Both the position numbers and the translations under genes were made by a program. Positions 8,214 to 16,692 of a stretch of 61,489 nt of DNA are shown in pieces. The stretch covers positions 1-61,489 of the forward strand of contig JAJPHF010000012.1 in assembly GCA_021325365.1 (NCBI GenBank), written 5' to 3'. Source of the DNA: Pseudomonadota bacterium (lineage in GTDB: Bacteria; Chloroflexota; UBA6077; JAJPHF01). The notes under the pieces are model-generated. The model ran no database searches. It was not told the origin of the DNA and was given only the letters and a program-made list of their open reading frames with translations. Position 1 is the first letter of the stretch; every line of letters begins with the position of its first letter.

Positions 8214-8405
8214 CTAGCGGGAGCCGCCCCGGCGGGCGCCGCGGATGTCGTCGAGGAGCCAGTAGGCGATTACCGCGGCGAGAAAGACGATCGTCGCCTC
8301 GGTGAAAACGTGGCCGACGTACTCCGGGTCGCTCGGCAGCGGGTCCGCGCCGGCCAGCCGGTGGGCGAGGAGCCCCGTTACCAGTCCGACGCCGAGGGCG
8401 ACCAC
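8214..8405 (-). CDS. small two-helix membrane protein, function unknown
   Basis: A roughly 63-residue protein with two hydrophobic helices (VVALGVGLVTGLLAHRLAG and TIVFLAAVIAYWLLDDI) and a basic C-terminus. The GTG at 8405 is the first reasonable start; the frame is open further upstream but collides with the divergent MFS promoter region. I do not recognise a family. Coding is supported by the clear hydrophobic pattern and the terminator that follows. Confidence 0.5.
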   Translation of the reverse strand: MVALGVGLVTGLLAHRLAGADPLPSDPEYVGHVFTEATIVFLAAVIAYWLLDDIRGARRGGSR

Positions 8406-8474
8406 GGCGTCCTGGATTCTGGTCCGCCACCGGCGCCGCGGCGTATCATCGCGGTGGGCACCAGGGGAGGCACG

Positions 8475-9743
8475 ATGAGCGTCCAGCGGCTGCGCGGCGT
8501 CCACTACGGCTGGGTCGTGGTCGCCGCGACGTTCGTCGCCGTGGCCGCCGCCGCTGGCATCCGCGGCTCCTTCGGCGTCTACGTCAAGCCGCTGGAGGAC
8601 GCCTTCGGCTGGGACCGGGCCATCATCAGCGGCGTGGCCGCCCTCAGCCTCCTGTGCTACGGCGTGGCGCAGCCGATCATCGGCCGGCTGATCGACCGCC
8701 ACGGGCCGCGCGCCGTGCTGGCCAGCAGCCTGCTGGCGCTCGGCATCGGCGTCCTCGCCACCGCGTCCATTCAGCAGCTCTGGCAACTCTACCTCGCCTA
8801 TGGCATCCTCGTATCGCTCGCCGCCGGCGGCCCGTCGATGGCCACCATCTCCGCGGTGGCCGCGCGCTGGTTCGAGACGCGGCGCGGGCTGGTCGTCGGA
8901 CTCACCATCTCGGGCGTCTCCGCCGGGCAGCTTGTGCTCATCCCGCTGGCGATGTGGCTCACGCTGAACTTTGGCTGGCGCGCGGGCTATGCCGCGCTGG
9001 GCGCCATCGTCTGCCTGGTTGCCCTGCCAGTCGTCTGGCTGTTCGTTCGCAACGACCCGGCCAGCACTGGCAGCTTACCGTTTGGCGCCCGCGCCGACAA
9101 GCCGGGCGCCGCCGCCAGCGGTGTCGCCGCTGCGCGCGCCGTGGGCGTGCTCGGCGCGGTCCGCACGCTGCCGTTCTGGCTGCTGACGGGCAGCTACTTC
9201 GTCTGCGGCTACTCGACGAGCGGGCTGGTCGATACCCACGTCGTCGCCTACGCCATCGAGCACGGCGTGCCGAACATGGCCGCGGCCAGCGCGCTGGGCC
9301 TGATGGGCGCCGTGAACACACTGGGCGCCATCGCCGCCGGCTACGTGGCCGACCGGTACGGCCGCCGCAAACCGCTGGCGATCACCTACTTCGTGCGCGG
9401 GCTGGCGCTGCTGTGGCTGCTCACGGTGAATGACGCCGCGGCGCTGCACGTCTTCGCCGTGATCTTCGGGCTGACCTACATCGCCACCGTGCCGCCCACG
9501 ACGGCGCTGACCGCCGACATCTTCGGGCGCAAGGCGGTCGCGTCGATTTTCGGCTGGATCTTCCTGGGCCACCAGATCGGGGCGGCCACCGGCTCGCTGG
9601 TCGGCGGCGTAGTCTACGAGGCGACCGGCAGCTACGCCCCGGCCTTCCTCTCGGGAGCGATCCTGTGCTTCGCGGCGTCCGCGATGGTGCTGGCGATCCG
9701 TGCCGCGGGCCGGCCGGCGGTCGCGCTGCCGGCGGCGACGTGA
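8475..9743 (+). CDS. MFS transporter (monocarboxylate/oxalate-formate type)
   Basis: A 422-residue major facilitator with about 12 membrane helices. The N-terminal GVHYGWVVVAATFVAVAAAA and GSFGVYVKPLEDAFGW are typical of the monocarboxylate and oxalate:formate antiporter branch. The loop 2-3 motif appears as GRLIDRHGPRAV, and its repeat in the second half as GYVADRYGRRKPLA. It probably moves a small organic acid across the inner membrane. The ATG at 8475 follows CAGGGGAGGCACG; the open frame upstream is chance. It stands alone on the plus strand. Confidence 0.92.
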   Translation: MSVQRLRGVHYGWVVVAATFVAVAAAAGIRGSFGVYVKPLEDAFGWDRAIISGVAALSLLCYGVAQPIIGRLIDRHGPRAVLASSLLALGIGVLATASIQQLWQLYLAYGILVSLAAGGPSMATISAVAARWFETRRGLVVGLTISGVSAGQLVLIPLAMWLTLNFGWRAGYAALGAIVCLVALPVVWLFVRNDPASTGSLPFGARADKPGAAASGVAAARAVGVLGAVRTLPFWLLTGSYFVCGYSTSGLVDTHVVAYAIEHGVPNMAAASALGLMGAVNTLGAIAAGYVADRYGRRKPLAITYFVRGLALLWLLTVNDAAALHVFAVIFGLTYIATVPPTTALTADIFGRKAVASIFGWIFLGHQIGAATGSLVGGVVYEATGSYAPAFLSGAILCFAASAMVLAIRAAGRPAVALPAAT

Positions 9744-9756
9744 GCCGCTCCGCGCG

Positions 9757-10425
9757 CTAGTCCAGCACGGCCGCGCAGGGAGACGGACCGTCCATCGGGT
9801 CCGCCGCCGGCGTCCAGTCGAAGCTGCCGCCCACCAGCTCCACGTCGACACCGCTCACCCACCAGGCGCCGTCATGCCAGTCCAGCTCGTAGTGGTCGCG
9901 CACGGACGCTTGCCGCTCGGCGCGCAGCTCGCCCTCGTCCGTGCAGAGACGATCGTGCCACTCCTCCTCGGTCTCGGCCAGCGCGCGCGTGTCAGAGGGA
10001 AACTCCACGTCGACCACCTGCAGGGCCACCGGCGTGGAGAGCAGACGCAGCCCGCGGGCGCGGTACATGCGTACTTCGCCGCTGAAGTAGTCGAGCGGGT
10101 CGCCGGTCCAGGCGGCGGCCAGGGGGGCGGGGTCGCCGCGGCGGAGCGCTTCGCCCCAGACGGCGGGCGAGTTGGCGCGCTCGATCGCCGCGCGCACGGC
10201 CTCCGCGTCGGCCTGCGCGGTGGCCGGGCGCGGCCAGGCGACCAGCGCGAGGCCCAGCAACAGCGAGGCGAGCGAGGGCCACCGACGGCGGCTAGTCGTC
10301 GTCGAACAGCTCGTCCAGCGGACGGTCGGTGCCGCCCGCCTGCCCGACCGACACCCACTGGCCCGTCTCGGGCGCAAGCTGCCAGACGGTGCTGCAGCGC
10401 GGACACTGATAGATGTCCTCGGCAC
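9757..10425 (-). CDS. secreted protein with NTF2/IMS-like C-terminal domain; start uncertain
   Basis: The convincing part is a signal peptide (RRRWPSLASLLLGLALVAWP) ending at an ATAQA cleavage-like site, followed by about 150 residues. These contain YFSGEVRMYRARGLRLL and YELDWHDGAWWVSGVD, a pattern seen in ARC6/IMS-like and NTF2-like domains. Function is unknown. No good ATG or GTG lies just before the signal peptide. The reported end (GTG at 10425) is the longest frame and overlaps the zinc-ribbon gene, so the true start is probably near 10300, perhaps a non-standard codon coupled to that gene's stop at 10292. Confidence 0.65.
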   Translation of the reverse strand: MPRTSISVRAAAPSGSLRPRRASGCRSGRRAAPTVRWTSCSTTTSRRRWPSLASLLLGLALVAWPRPATAQADAEAVRAAIERANSPAVWGEALRRGDPAPLAAAWTGDPLDYFSGEVRMYRARGLRLLSTPVALQVVDVEFPSDTRALAETEEEWHDRLCTDEGELRAERQASVRDHYELDWHDGAWWVSGVDVELVGGSFDWTPAADPMDGPSPCAAVLD

Positions 10426-10465
10426 GAGTCGGGATTAGCTCCTCACCGCACTTGCCACAGCGCAT
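10292..10465 (-). CDS. 57-residue zinc-ribbon protein
   Basis: A short gene with a clean zinc ribbon: MRCGKCGEELIP followed by YQCPRCSTVWQL, giving two CxxC pairs at residues 3/6 and 21/24. The tail is acidic (DELFDDD). The ATG at 10465 follows GAGAGGGACGCG. Such proteins often act as adaptors or are regulatory; no specific role can be given. It lies directly upstream of the secreted NTF2/IMS-like gene and is probably translated with it. Confidence 0.82.
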   Translation of the reverse strand: MRCGKCGEELIPTRAEDIYQCPRCSTVWQLAPETGQWVSVGQAGGTDRPLDELFDDD

Positions 10466-10531
10466 CGCGTCCCTCTCAGAGCCGTGTCATGTTCATCCGC
10501 GTCGCCGCGGCGGGACCAGTCCCGCCGCGGT

Positions 10532-11293
10532 CTAGGGGTAGGCTGGCGCGACGCCCGGATAGCCCGGCGGGATGCCCGGCCCCGGCACATATGGCGCCGG
10601 GCCGGGGTAGCCGAGCCCCGGCATGGGCAGCCCCGGCCCGGGGTAGCCCGGCGGCGGCATGGCCACCGGCCCGGCGGGCGGGCTCGCTGGGCCGGCCGTG
10701 CCCGGCGCCGCGCTCGTCGTCCCGTCCGACGGCGTCGCGGACGCGGACGGGTCGGTGGCATAGCCCGGGTACTGGCCGGCGTCGGGCGCCGACGGCGGCG
10801 CGCCCGCTCCTGCGGCATAGCCCGGGTACACGCCCGCGGGCGGCTGCGCCGGCATGGGTGCAGCCGCGGCGGGCGGGTATGCCGGGTTGGGCCCTGACAA
10901 GCCCGGGGGCGGCGCCACGCGGGCCGGCATACCGCCCGCCGGCGCCGCCGATCCGGCTGGCGGCATGCCGGCCGCCGGCGCGGTCGGCGCGTAGAGCGTG
11001 GCCGGATCGGCGCTCGGGGTAGTGCCGGTGCTGCCGGGCGAGCCGGTGGGCAGGGGCAGCGAGTCCGGATCGGCGTACGGGTCCGGCCGGATGCCCGCGT
11101 CGACGGCCGGCCCGGTGCAGTTCGACGCTACCTGGATAGTCTGGCCGCTGTAGGGCGTGCTGCCCGGATAGGCGGGATAGCGCACGATGGGCGCCGTGGA
11201 GGGCGAGCACATGTGCTGGTCCTGGGCGTGGGCCGTCGGCTGCGTGACGGTCAGCAGCGCGGCGCCGAGGAGGAGCGGGAGTAAGCGTCGCAC
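10532..11293 (-). CDS. secreted Pro/Gly/Ala/Tyr-rich low-complexity protein
   Basis: A 253-residue exported protein. The signal peptide MRRLLPLLLGAALLTVTQPT ends at a AHAQ site. A short region with two cysteines (HMCSPSTAP, QVASNCTGP) precedes about 170 residues of repeats rich in PGY, PPGYPG and AGMPPAG. This suggests an extended, possibly surface or matrix polymer. The GTG at 11293 follows GGAG with a six-base gap. The same style of repeat recurs in the protein at 40791-41780 (GAVPPGYPP, SQGYPG), suggesting a small family. Function is unknown. Confidence 0.75.
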   Translation of the reverse strand: MRRLLPLLLGAALLTVTQPTAHAQDQHMCSPSTAPIVRYPAYPGSTPYSGQTIQVASNCTGPAVDAGIRPDPYADPDSLPLPTGSPGSTGTTPSADPATLYAPTAPAAGMPPAGSAAPAGGMPARVAPPPGLSGPNPAYPPAAAAPMPAQPPAGVYPGYAAGAGAPPSAPDAGQYPGYATDPSASATPSDGTTSAAPGTAGPASPPAGPVAMPPPGYPGPGLPMPGLGYPGPAPYVPGPGIPPGYPGVAPAYP

Positions 11294-11457
11294 GGGCGTC
11301 TCCAGCACGGCCAGGCAGGCCCAGCCGAATGGCGGCCGCTCGGCGCGAGCGGCCCGCTCGCCGGCGATTCTACACGGATTCCGCGCGCTCGCCAAGGGCA
11401 GTGCGCCGCGACCGGGAGACACCGTTGGTCGCTACCGCCGGCGGCCGCGACGGGTCG

Positions 11458-12048
11458 CTAGCGCGGGCCGCCGAGCGCCGCGGCCTCCCACTCGCGCAGC
11501 GCCCGGAGCACCGCCGCGGCCAGCGCCTGGGCCAGCGCCGCGCTGCTCGGCCGCTGGCCGGCCGGGCGCGTGTCGACCGCTACGCCCAGGATCAAGGCCG
11601 TATGGCAATCCGAGTCGCCTTGCCCCAGGAAGTCAGGGCGCGGCCCCCAGCAGCCAAGGCGAGGATTGGGCTCCGGGTCGTCGCTCGGCCCGAGCGCGTA
11701 GGCGTCGCCGATGGCATCCTGGATCGACGCGCAGAGATCACTCCACAACTGGTAGCAGCGAGCGGGCTCCAGATCGGGGCTCAGGTCGGCGAGCGCGAGG
11801 GGCCGGCCGTCGTGCAGGACTCGCAGGTGGACGACGTCGAAGTCCGGCCCGTAGTCGGCGAAGCGCTGGATCGGCTCGATCTGCAACGTACACTCGCGCC
11901 CAGCCAAGTCAAACGTCCCGGCCAGGGCGAGGCGGGTAAACTCGGGCAACGGGGCGGCGTAGCTCACGGCGGGCTCCAATCCGGTCGACACCGGATTGTA
12001 CCGCACCGCGTCCTCGACGGATCGAAGATCAAACAGTCTCCGGGGCAC
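11458..12048 (-). CDS. conserved-looking hypothetical protein, no membrane segments
   Basis: A 196-residue protein without signal or membrane segments. Its sequence is well structured (RYNPVSTGLEPAVSYAAPLP, VVHLRVLHDGRPLALADL, CYQLWSDLCASIQDAIGDAY). I do not recognise a family. The GTG at 12048 lies only 11 bases after the stop of the secreted protein gene at 12060, so translation is likely coupled. The same frame is open far upstream through that gene, but there it gives Arg-rich shadow sequence, which is why I cut it here. Confidence 0.65.
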   Translation of the reverse strand: MPRRLFDLRSVEDAVRYNPVSTGLEPAVSYAAPLPEFTRLALAGTFDLAGRECTLQIEPIQRFADYGPDFDVVHLRVLHDGRPLALADLSPDLEPARCYQLWSDLCASIQDAIGDAYALGPSDDPEPNPRLGCWGPRPDFLGQGDSDCHTALILGVAVDTRPAGQRPSSAALAQALAAAVLRALREWEAAALGGPR

Positions 12049-12059
12049 CGGAGCGGGCG

Positions 12060-13253
12060 TCAGCCGCGGCAGCAGAGCTGGACGCGATTCGACTCGCCCT
12101 CGGGCTGGCCGTCCGGCCCCAGGGCGCGCACGAAGTACACGCCGTCGGCCTGCATCAGGCGGTAGCCGCCGCCCTGCACGGTGGCGACCAGGCCGCAGGC
12201 GGACGACGCGCTGGTCAGCATGGGGCAGCGGCGCACCTCGTAGGTGACCGGCTGCCCGGCCGTGTAGGCGTTCCAGTTCAACTGCACCTGCTGCCCACCC
12301 ATCGAGGCCGCCGAGAGGCTGAGCGCCGGACCGCCCGGACGGCTGGCGCTCGTCGCCGCGGAAGACGCGCTGCCCGGCGCAGGCGCTGTCGCGCCCGCGC
12401 TCCCCGCGTCGGACGGCGGGCGGTCGTCGCCCGCACCGCCGGACGCCACGGAATATCCGGGGCGGGCGGGCGAGCCGGCGCTGGTCGCTGTGCCGCTGCT
12501 CGCGCTCGCGCCGGAGAGGTCGGCTGCCGTCCAGCTGCCCGGCACAGCCGGGGAGGGGCCACGCGCGTTGGCGCTGCCGGCCCGCACCAGGCAGCGGCCG
12601 CTGTCGCGATCGGGGACAAGGCACTGATTGGGACTGATTGGGCCGCGCGACGCCGCGCACGCCGCGGCTGTGCCCTGGCGGCCGGCGCACGCGCTCGCGG
12701 CCGGCGCGGTCGCCGCCGGTGCGGGCGCCCGCTCGCCCGCCGCCGCCGCGGCGACAGACGCCATCGGGCGCTCGCTCCCCGCCGCTGCGGTCGATGCGCT
12801 GCCCCCCGTGACGCGCAGGGCGAGCTGTACCGGCCCGATCCAGCCGGCATCGTCCGGTTGGTCGGCCAGGTGAGCGTAGACGAACAGCGCGTGCGGTCCC
12901 GGGGGCAGCTCGGCGTCGAGCTGCCAGCCGGAGGCGCCGTAGCGCGCCTCGCGCAAGGCGAGGGCGACGTCGGGCCGCGTGAGCCCGTAAGTGGCCGTCC
13001 CGAGCAGCCTGCCGTCGCCGGCCGGGCCGTCGAGATACGCGCGCACGCCGTCGACGCCCGTCCCGCGGTCGACGGTCGACGCCGCCGCCCAGCCGCTGAG
13101 GACTAGGCCGCCGCCGACGACCGCGCCGTCGTCCGGCCAGTCCACGACCAGCGTCCCCGGTGCATCGGCGCGGGCGAGAGGAGCCAGGGGCGGAGCCAGG
13201 CCAAGGGTCAACGTAAGCGCCATGACCAGCCAGCCAGGGATCGGACCACGCAC
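12060..13253 (-). CDS. secreted two-domain protein with Ala/Ser-rich linker
   Basis: A 397-residue exported protein. The signal peptide is MRGPIPGWLVMALTLTLGLA with cleavage near ARADA. Residues about 30-150 form an Ig-like beta domain (GTLVVDWPDDGAVVGGGLVL to PGPHALFVYAHLAD). Residues 150-300 are an Ala/Ser/Gly-rich linker with scattered cysteines. The last 90 residues resemble a fibronectin type III module (VQLNWNAYTAGQPVTYEVRR to GVYFVRALGPDG). The layout suits a cell-surface adhesion or scaffold protein. It starts the minus-strand block that continues with 11458-12048. Confidence 0.78.
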   Translation of the reverse strand: MRGPIPGWLVMALTLTLGLAPPLAPLARADAPGTLVVDWPDDGAVVGGGLVLSGWAAASTVDRGTGVDGVRAYLDGPAGDGRLLGTATYGLTRPDVALALREARYGASGWQLDAELPPGPHALFVYAHLADQPDDAGWIGPVQLALRVTGGSASTAAAGSERPMASVAAAAAGERAPAPAATAPAASACAGRQGTAAACAASRGPISPNQCLVPDRDSGRCLVRAGSANARGPSPAVPGSWTAADLSGASASSGTATSAGSPARPGYSVASGGAGDDRPPSDAGSAGATAPAPGSASSAATSASRPGGPALSLSAASMGGQQVQLNWNAYTAGQPVTYEVRRCPMLTSASSACGLVATVQGGGYRLMQADGVYFVRALGPDGQPEGESNRVQLCCRG

Positions 13254-13567
13254 GGCGCCTCCTGCTGCCAGTTGTAGCGACCCGGGTGGCTACGCCCGCG
13301 TGTGGACCGCCAGGGCGGCGGGAGCAGCGGCCCAATTATGCTGTAAACGTGACGAAACTGCTAGGCGCCTGTTCACGATTGTGATGCCGCGCCTCTCGCG
13401 GGGCCCAGGCGCGCTCGGCCTCACGGGTGCCCAGCGCCCGGGAGGCTCCCAGCCGGCCCGACCGACCCAGCAGGGAGCGACGGCGATGGTGGCCAGACGG
13501 CGCGCGGCTAGTTTTCGCAACCCACGGCGCGCTACACTTGCGGCGAACACGCGCGGCGAGGTGAGCC
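13254..13567. other. 314-base intergenic region between divergent genes
   Basis: It separates the minus-strand secreted protein from the plus-strand selenoprotein. CATAAT (minus, around 13334-13339) and TACACT (plus, around 13527) are possible -10 boxes without convincing -35 partners. I see no other structure. Confidence 0.4.
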
Positions 13568-14866
13568 ATGGCCGAGCGACGGCTGCGGATCGTCCACTTC
13601 TTGAACCAGATGTTTGGCGGCCTGGGCGGCGAGGAAGCCGCCGGCGTGGGGCCGCGCCTGGTCGAGGGCGCCGTCGGGCCGGGCCGCGCGCTCGCGCCGG
13701 CGCTGGCCGACGGCGAGGCCGTCGTCGCCACGGTGATCTGCGGCGACAACTACGTCGCGGAGCGCACGGAGCAGGCGGTCGGCGAGCTGGTCGCGCTGGT
13801 GCGCTCGGCCGCGCCCGACCTGCTGCTGGCCGGGCCGGCCTTCAACGCGGGCCGCTACGGCCAGGCCTGCGGCGCGCTCTGCCAGGCGGTGAGCGCGGAG
13901 CTGGGCATCCCGGCCGTCACGGCGATGGCCGACGAGAACCCCGGCGTCGAGCTATACCACCGCGACGTCTACGTCGTGCGCACGGGCGACAGCGCCCGGC
14001 AGATGGCAAGCGACATGGCGGCGATGCTGCGGCTTGGCCGCAAGCTGGTCGCGGGCGAGCCGATCGGCCGCCCCAGCGTCGAGGGCTACTTCCCGCGCGG
14101 GCGTGTGGTGCCCGAGATCGCGCCGAAGTCCGCGGCCGAGCGCGCGGTGGACATGCTGCTGGCGAAGCTGCGCGGCGAGCCGTACGAGTCGGAGGTGCGC
14201 CTGCCGCGGTTCCGGCCGATCCCCGCGCCGCCGCCCGTCGCCGACCTGCGCCGCGCCCGCGTCGCGCTGGTCACCGACGGCGGACTAGTGCCGCGCGGCA
14301 ACCCGGATCAGATCGAGTTTCGCGCGGCGACGAAGTGGGGGAGCTACCCGATCGCCGGCGTGAACGACCTGGCGAGCGCGGACTACGAGGTGGTCCACGG
14401 CGGCTACGACACCAGCCTGGTCAAGGAAGACCCCGACCGGCTCGTGCCCGTGGATGCGGCCCGCGACCTGGAGCGCGCGGGCGCCATCGGCGAGCTGTAC
14501 GACCATTTCCTGAGCACCACGGGCCTCGCAAACCCGCTCGACAACAGCCGTCGCCTGGGCCGCGAGATGGCCGAGCACCTGCGCGCGGCGGGTGTGGACG
14601 CGGTCATCCTGACCTCCACCTGAGGGACCAGCACGCGCTGCGGTGCAGCGATCGTGACGGAGCTAGAGCAGGCGGGGCTGCCGGTGGCGCACATCTGCAC
14701 GATGACGCCGGTGGCCGAGATGGTGGGGTCGAACCGCGTGGTGCCCGGCAACGGCATCGTGCACCCGGTGGGCGACGCCGCCCGTACGGCGGCCGAGGAG
14801 CGCGCCATCCGGCGCGGCATCCTGGAGCGGGCGCTGCGGGTCCTGGCGACGCCCGTCGAGAAGTAG
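13568..14866 (+). CDS. GrdB-family selenoprotein (glycine/betaine/sarcosine/proline reductase B type), Sec at codon 352
   Basis: Two frames in register, 13568-14620 and 14624-14866, are separated only by a TGA at 14621-14623 and together make one 432-residue protein of the glycine/sarcosine/betaine reductase component B family. Family hallmarks are VHFLNQMFGGLGGEE (residue 9 on), AGPAFNAGRYGQACG, VTDGGLVPRGNPD and AHGGYD-like VHGGYDTS. The TGA falls exactly at the known selenocysteine site (VILTST-Sec-GTSTRCGA). Family members as I recall have Sec-Gly-Thr-Cys; here the Cys is Ser. After the Sec the protein continues with the conserved HICTMTPVAEMVGSNRVVPG. A SECIS-like hairpin follows the TGA. 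No GrdA, GrdE or GrdC/D gene is present. RidA-like and LysR genes follow on the same strand. Confidence 0.92.
14632..14656 (+). promoter_or_regulatory. bacterial SECIS element
   Basis: A hairpin directly after the UGA. Four outer pairs (14632-14635 with 14653-14656), a two-base 3' bulge at 14651-14652, then six perfect inner pairs (14636-14641 with 14645-14650), and a GGU apical loop at 14642-14644. The loop starts 18 bases after the UGA, inside the 16-37 base window known for bacterial SECIS loops, and has the expected G in its first positions. Confidence 0.82.
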
Positions 14867-14875
14867 GGGGATTCG

Positions 14876-15289
14876 ATGCACCGCGAGGTGATTCAGCCGG
14901 CGAGCCTTGGCACTCCAATCGGCCCCTACTCGCACGTCTTCAGCGTGGACGTGCAGAGCTTCTCGCGGCTGGTGTTCATCGCCGGGCAGGTCGCGATGAA
15001 CCGCGAGGGCCAGGTGGTGGGACCGAACGACATGCGCGCCCAGTTCGCGCAGGCGTACGCTAACCTGCAGGCGGCCGTGGAGGCGGCCGGCGGCACGATG
15101 GCCAGCATCGTCAGCCTGCGCACGTTCCTGACGCGCGCCGACGACCTGCCCACCTTCAACGCCTGCCGCGCCGAGCAGTATCCCCGCCTGTTCCCGGACG
15201 GCGTCTACCCGCCGAACACGCTCCTGATCATCGACCGGCTCGTGCACCCGGACCTGCTGCTCGAGATCGAGGCAGTGGCGGCGGTCTAA
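14876..15289 (+). CDS. RidA-family protein lacking the catalytic arginine
   Basis: A 137-residue YjgF/YER057c/UK114 (Rid) protein: IGPYSHVFSVDVQSFSRLVF, IAGQVAMNREGQVVG and LLLEIEAVAAV are the usual landmarks. Classical RidA enamine/imine deaminases carry an arginine (Arg105 in the E. coli numbering I recall) in a PARS-like segment. Here the aligned segment reads PPNTLLIIDRL, so that position is Asn. It therefore probably belongs to a Rid subgroup without 2-aminoacrylate deaminase activity. The ATG at 14876 lies nine bases after the selenoprotein stop, so the two are almost certainly one transcript. Confidence 0.88.
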   Translation: MHREVIQPASLGTPIGPYSHVFSVDVQSFSRLVFIAGQVAMNREGQVVGPNDMRAQFAQAYANLQAAVEAAGGTMASIVSLRTFLTRADDLPTFNACRAEQYPRLFPDGVYPPNTLLIIDRLVHPDLLLEIEAVAAV

Positions 15290-15318
15290 CCGCGGCCGCC
15301 ACGCGGCGGAGGGGGCCG

Positions 15319-16245
15319 GTGGCCGACGAGCACGCCCCGCTGCCCGAGCTGTCGCTGACGCGGCTGCGCATCTTCGCCGCCATCGTCGAGCAGGGCGGCT
15401 ACTCGGCCGCCGCCAGCAGCCTGGCCCTCAGCCAGCCCACCGTCTCGTTCCATGCCCGGGCGCTGGAGCGCGCCTTCGGCACTCGGCTGCTGGTCTATCG
15501 CGACCGGCGCGTGCAGCTCACCGCTGCCGGGCAGGCGCTGTACGGTCTGGCGCGGCGCACGCTGCGGGACGCCGAGGGGCTGATCGATCAGATCGCCGAT
15601 CTGCGGGCGGGGCGCGCGGGGCGGGTGCGCCTGGGCGCCAGCATCGCCTTCGAGCAGGCGTTCTTCTTCGAGGCGGTCGTCGCGCCGTTCCGGCGCGCGC
15701 ACCCGGACGTCGAGCTGTCGCTGCGCTTCGGCCACAGCGTCCACATGGCCGAGGCGGTGCGCGCCCGCGAGGTGGACCTGGCCTACGTGGCGCGCTGGCA
15801 CGTCCCCGGCGACGTGCAGTACGAGCCGCTGCACCCCAGCCGCGTGGTGTTCTTCGTCGCCGCCGACCACCCGCTGGCGGCGGCAGCCGTCGTGTCGTTC
15901 GCCGACGTGGCGCGCGCCGGGCTGATCGCGGCGCCGCTCGACAGCGTGGAGTGGCAGTACTACGGCGCGGTGCTGCGCGAGGCGGGCCTGCGCCACTACC
16001 GCGTGGCATTGGAGGTGGACGGCATCCAGGCGCGCATCCTCGCCGCGCAGGCGGGACTCGGCGTGCTGGGCACGTTCTGGCCGCCCTACGTGCGGGAGCC
16101 GGTGCTGCCCGGCCTGTGCGCGCTCCGCCTCCCCACGGCCCCCGCCGGCCCCGACTATGGCTTGCTAGGCCGCGACGAGGCGGCGGCCGCGCCCGTCGTC
16201 ACGGCGTTCGCCGACTGGCTGCGCCACGTCGCCACGGCGCCCTGA
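15319..16245 (+). CDS. LysR-family transcriptional regulator
   Basis: A 308-residue LysR-type regulator. The N-terminal winged helix-turn-helix is clear (LRIFAAIVEQGGYSAAASSL, ALSQPTVSFHARALERAFG), followed by the linker helix and a periplasmic-binding-protein-like effector domain (RVRLGASIAFEQAFFFEAVV). The GTG at 15319 follows GGAGGGGGCCG. Unusually for the family it lies downstream of, and in the same direction as, the genes it may control (selenoprotein and RidA-like), 29 bases after the latter. The effector is unknown, perhaps the substrate of the selenoprotein. Confidence 0.93.
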   Translation: MADEHAPLPELSLTRLRIFAAIVEQGGYSAAASSLALSQPTVSFHARALERAFGTRLLVYRDRRVQLTAAGQALYGLARRTLRDAEGLIDQIADLRAGRAGRVRLGASIAFEQAFFFEAVVAPFRRAHPDVELSLRFGHSVHMAEAVRAREVDLAYVARWHVPGDVQYEPLHPSRVVFFVAADHPLAAAAVVSFADVARAGLIAAPLDSVEWQYYGAVLREAGLRHYRVALEVDGIQARILAAQAGLGVLGTFWPPYVREPVLPGLCALRLPTAPAGPDYGLLGRDEAAAAPVVTAFADWLRHVATAP

Positions 16246-16278
16246 GTCGAGGGCCAGGGCGGGCGCCGCCTGCGGCCG

Positions 16279-16692
16279 CTACCGCTCGCGCGTCAGCGGG
16301 TACAGGCGCTCGACACGGATGGCGAGGATCAGCCGCTGCTCGCGGCGCATCGCCTCGTCGAACTCCGCCCAGTCCGGGTGGGGCGCGCCGCGGATCATCT
16401 CGTACAAGCGGCGCAGGGCGGGAATAGGATTGTCCTCGTATAGCTCCGCCGCCCCCTCGACCACGAGGTACTGCTGCCAGGTGTCGCCCTGGACCGAGAG
16501 GGACACGCGCGGGTCGCGGCGCACGTTGTGGACCTTCGCGCGCGTGCGCGCGGTAGAGATCTTGATCAGCCCGTCCGTCTCGTCGAGCGCGTAGGAGATG
16601 TTGGATAGCTGTGGGCGGCCGTCGCGCTTGATCGTCGCCAGCACGCCGCGGTGATACCGCGCCACGAACGCGCGGCCCTCGGCCTCCATCAT
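16279..16692 (-). CDS. PPOX-class (F420/FMN-binding) pyridoxamine-oxidase-fold protein
   Basis: A 137-residue split-barrel flavoprotein of the pyridoxamine 5'-phosphate oxidase-like class, resembling the F420-dependent Rv1155-type group: YHRGVLATIKRDGRPQLSNI, STARTRAKVHNVRRDPRVSL and a C-terminal ILAIRVERLYPL. Such enzymes reduce small molecules or cofactors with F420 or flavin. The ATG pair at 16692/16689 follows GAGGAGG; the open frame upstream is low-quality sequence. It converges with the LysR gene. Cofactor choice is inference from family resemblance. Confidence 0.86.
   Translation of the reverse strand: MMEAEGRAFVARYHRGVLATIKRDGRPQLSNISYALDETDGLIKISTARTRAKVHNVRRDPRVSLSVQGDTWQQYLVVEGAAELYEDNPIPALRRLYEMIRGAPHPDWAEFDEAMRREQRLILAIRVERLYPLTRER

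Noticed and set aside
11458..13335. A single long minus-strand frame of 625 codons
   Set aside because: The upstream two thirds are Arg/Gly/Pro-rich shadow of the secreted protein in another frame. Only the part from 12048 down looks like protein.
14621..14623. A stop codon or frameshift splitting a gene into two
   Set aside because: Both parts are in the same frame, the TGA is at the family's Sec position, conserved sequence continues after it, and a SECIS-like hairpin follows. Decay is the weaker explanation.
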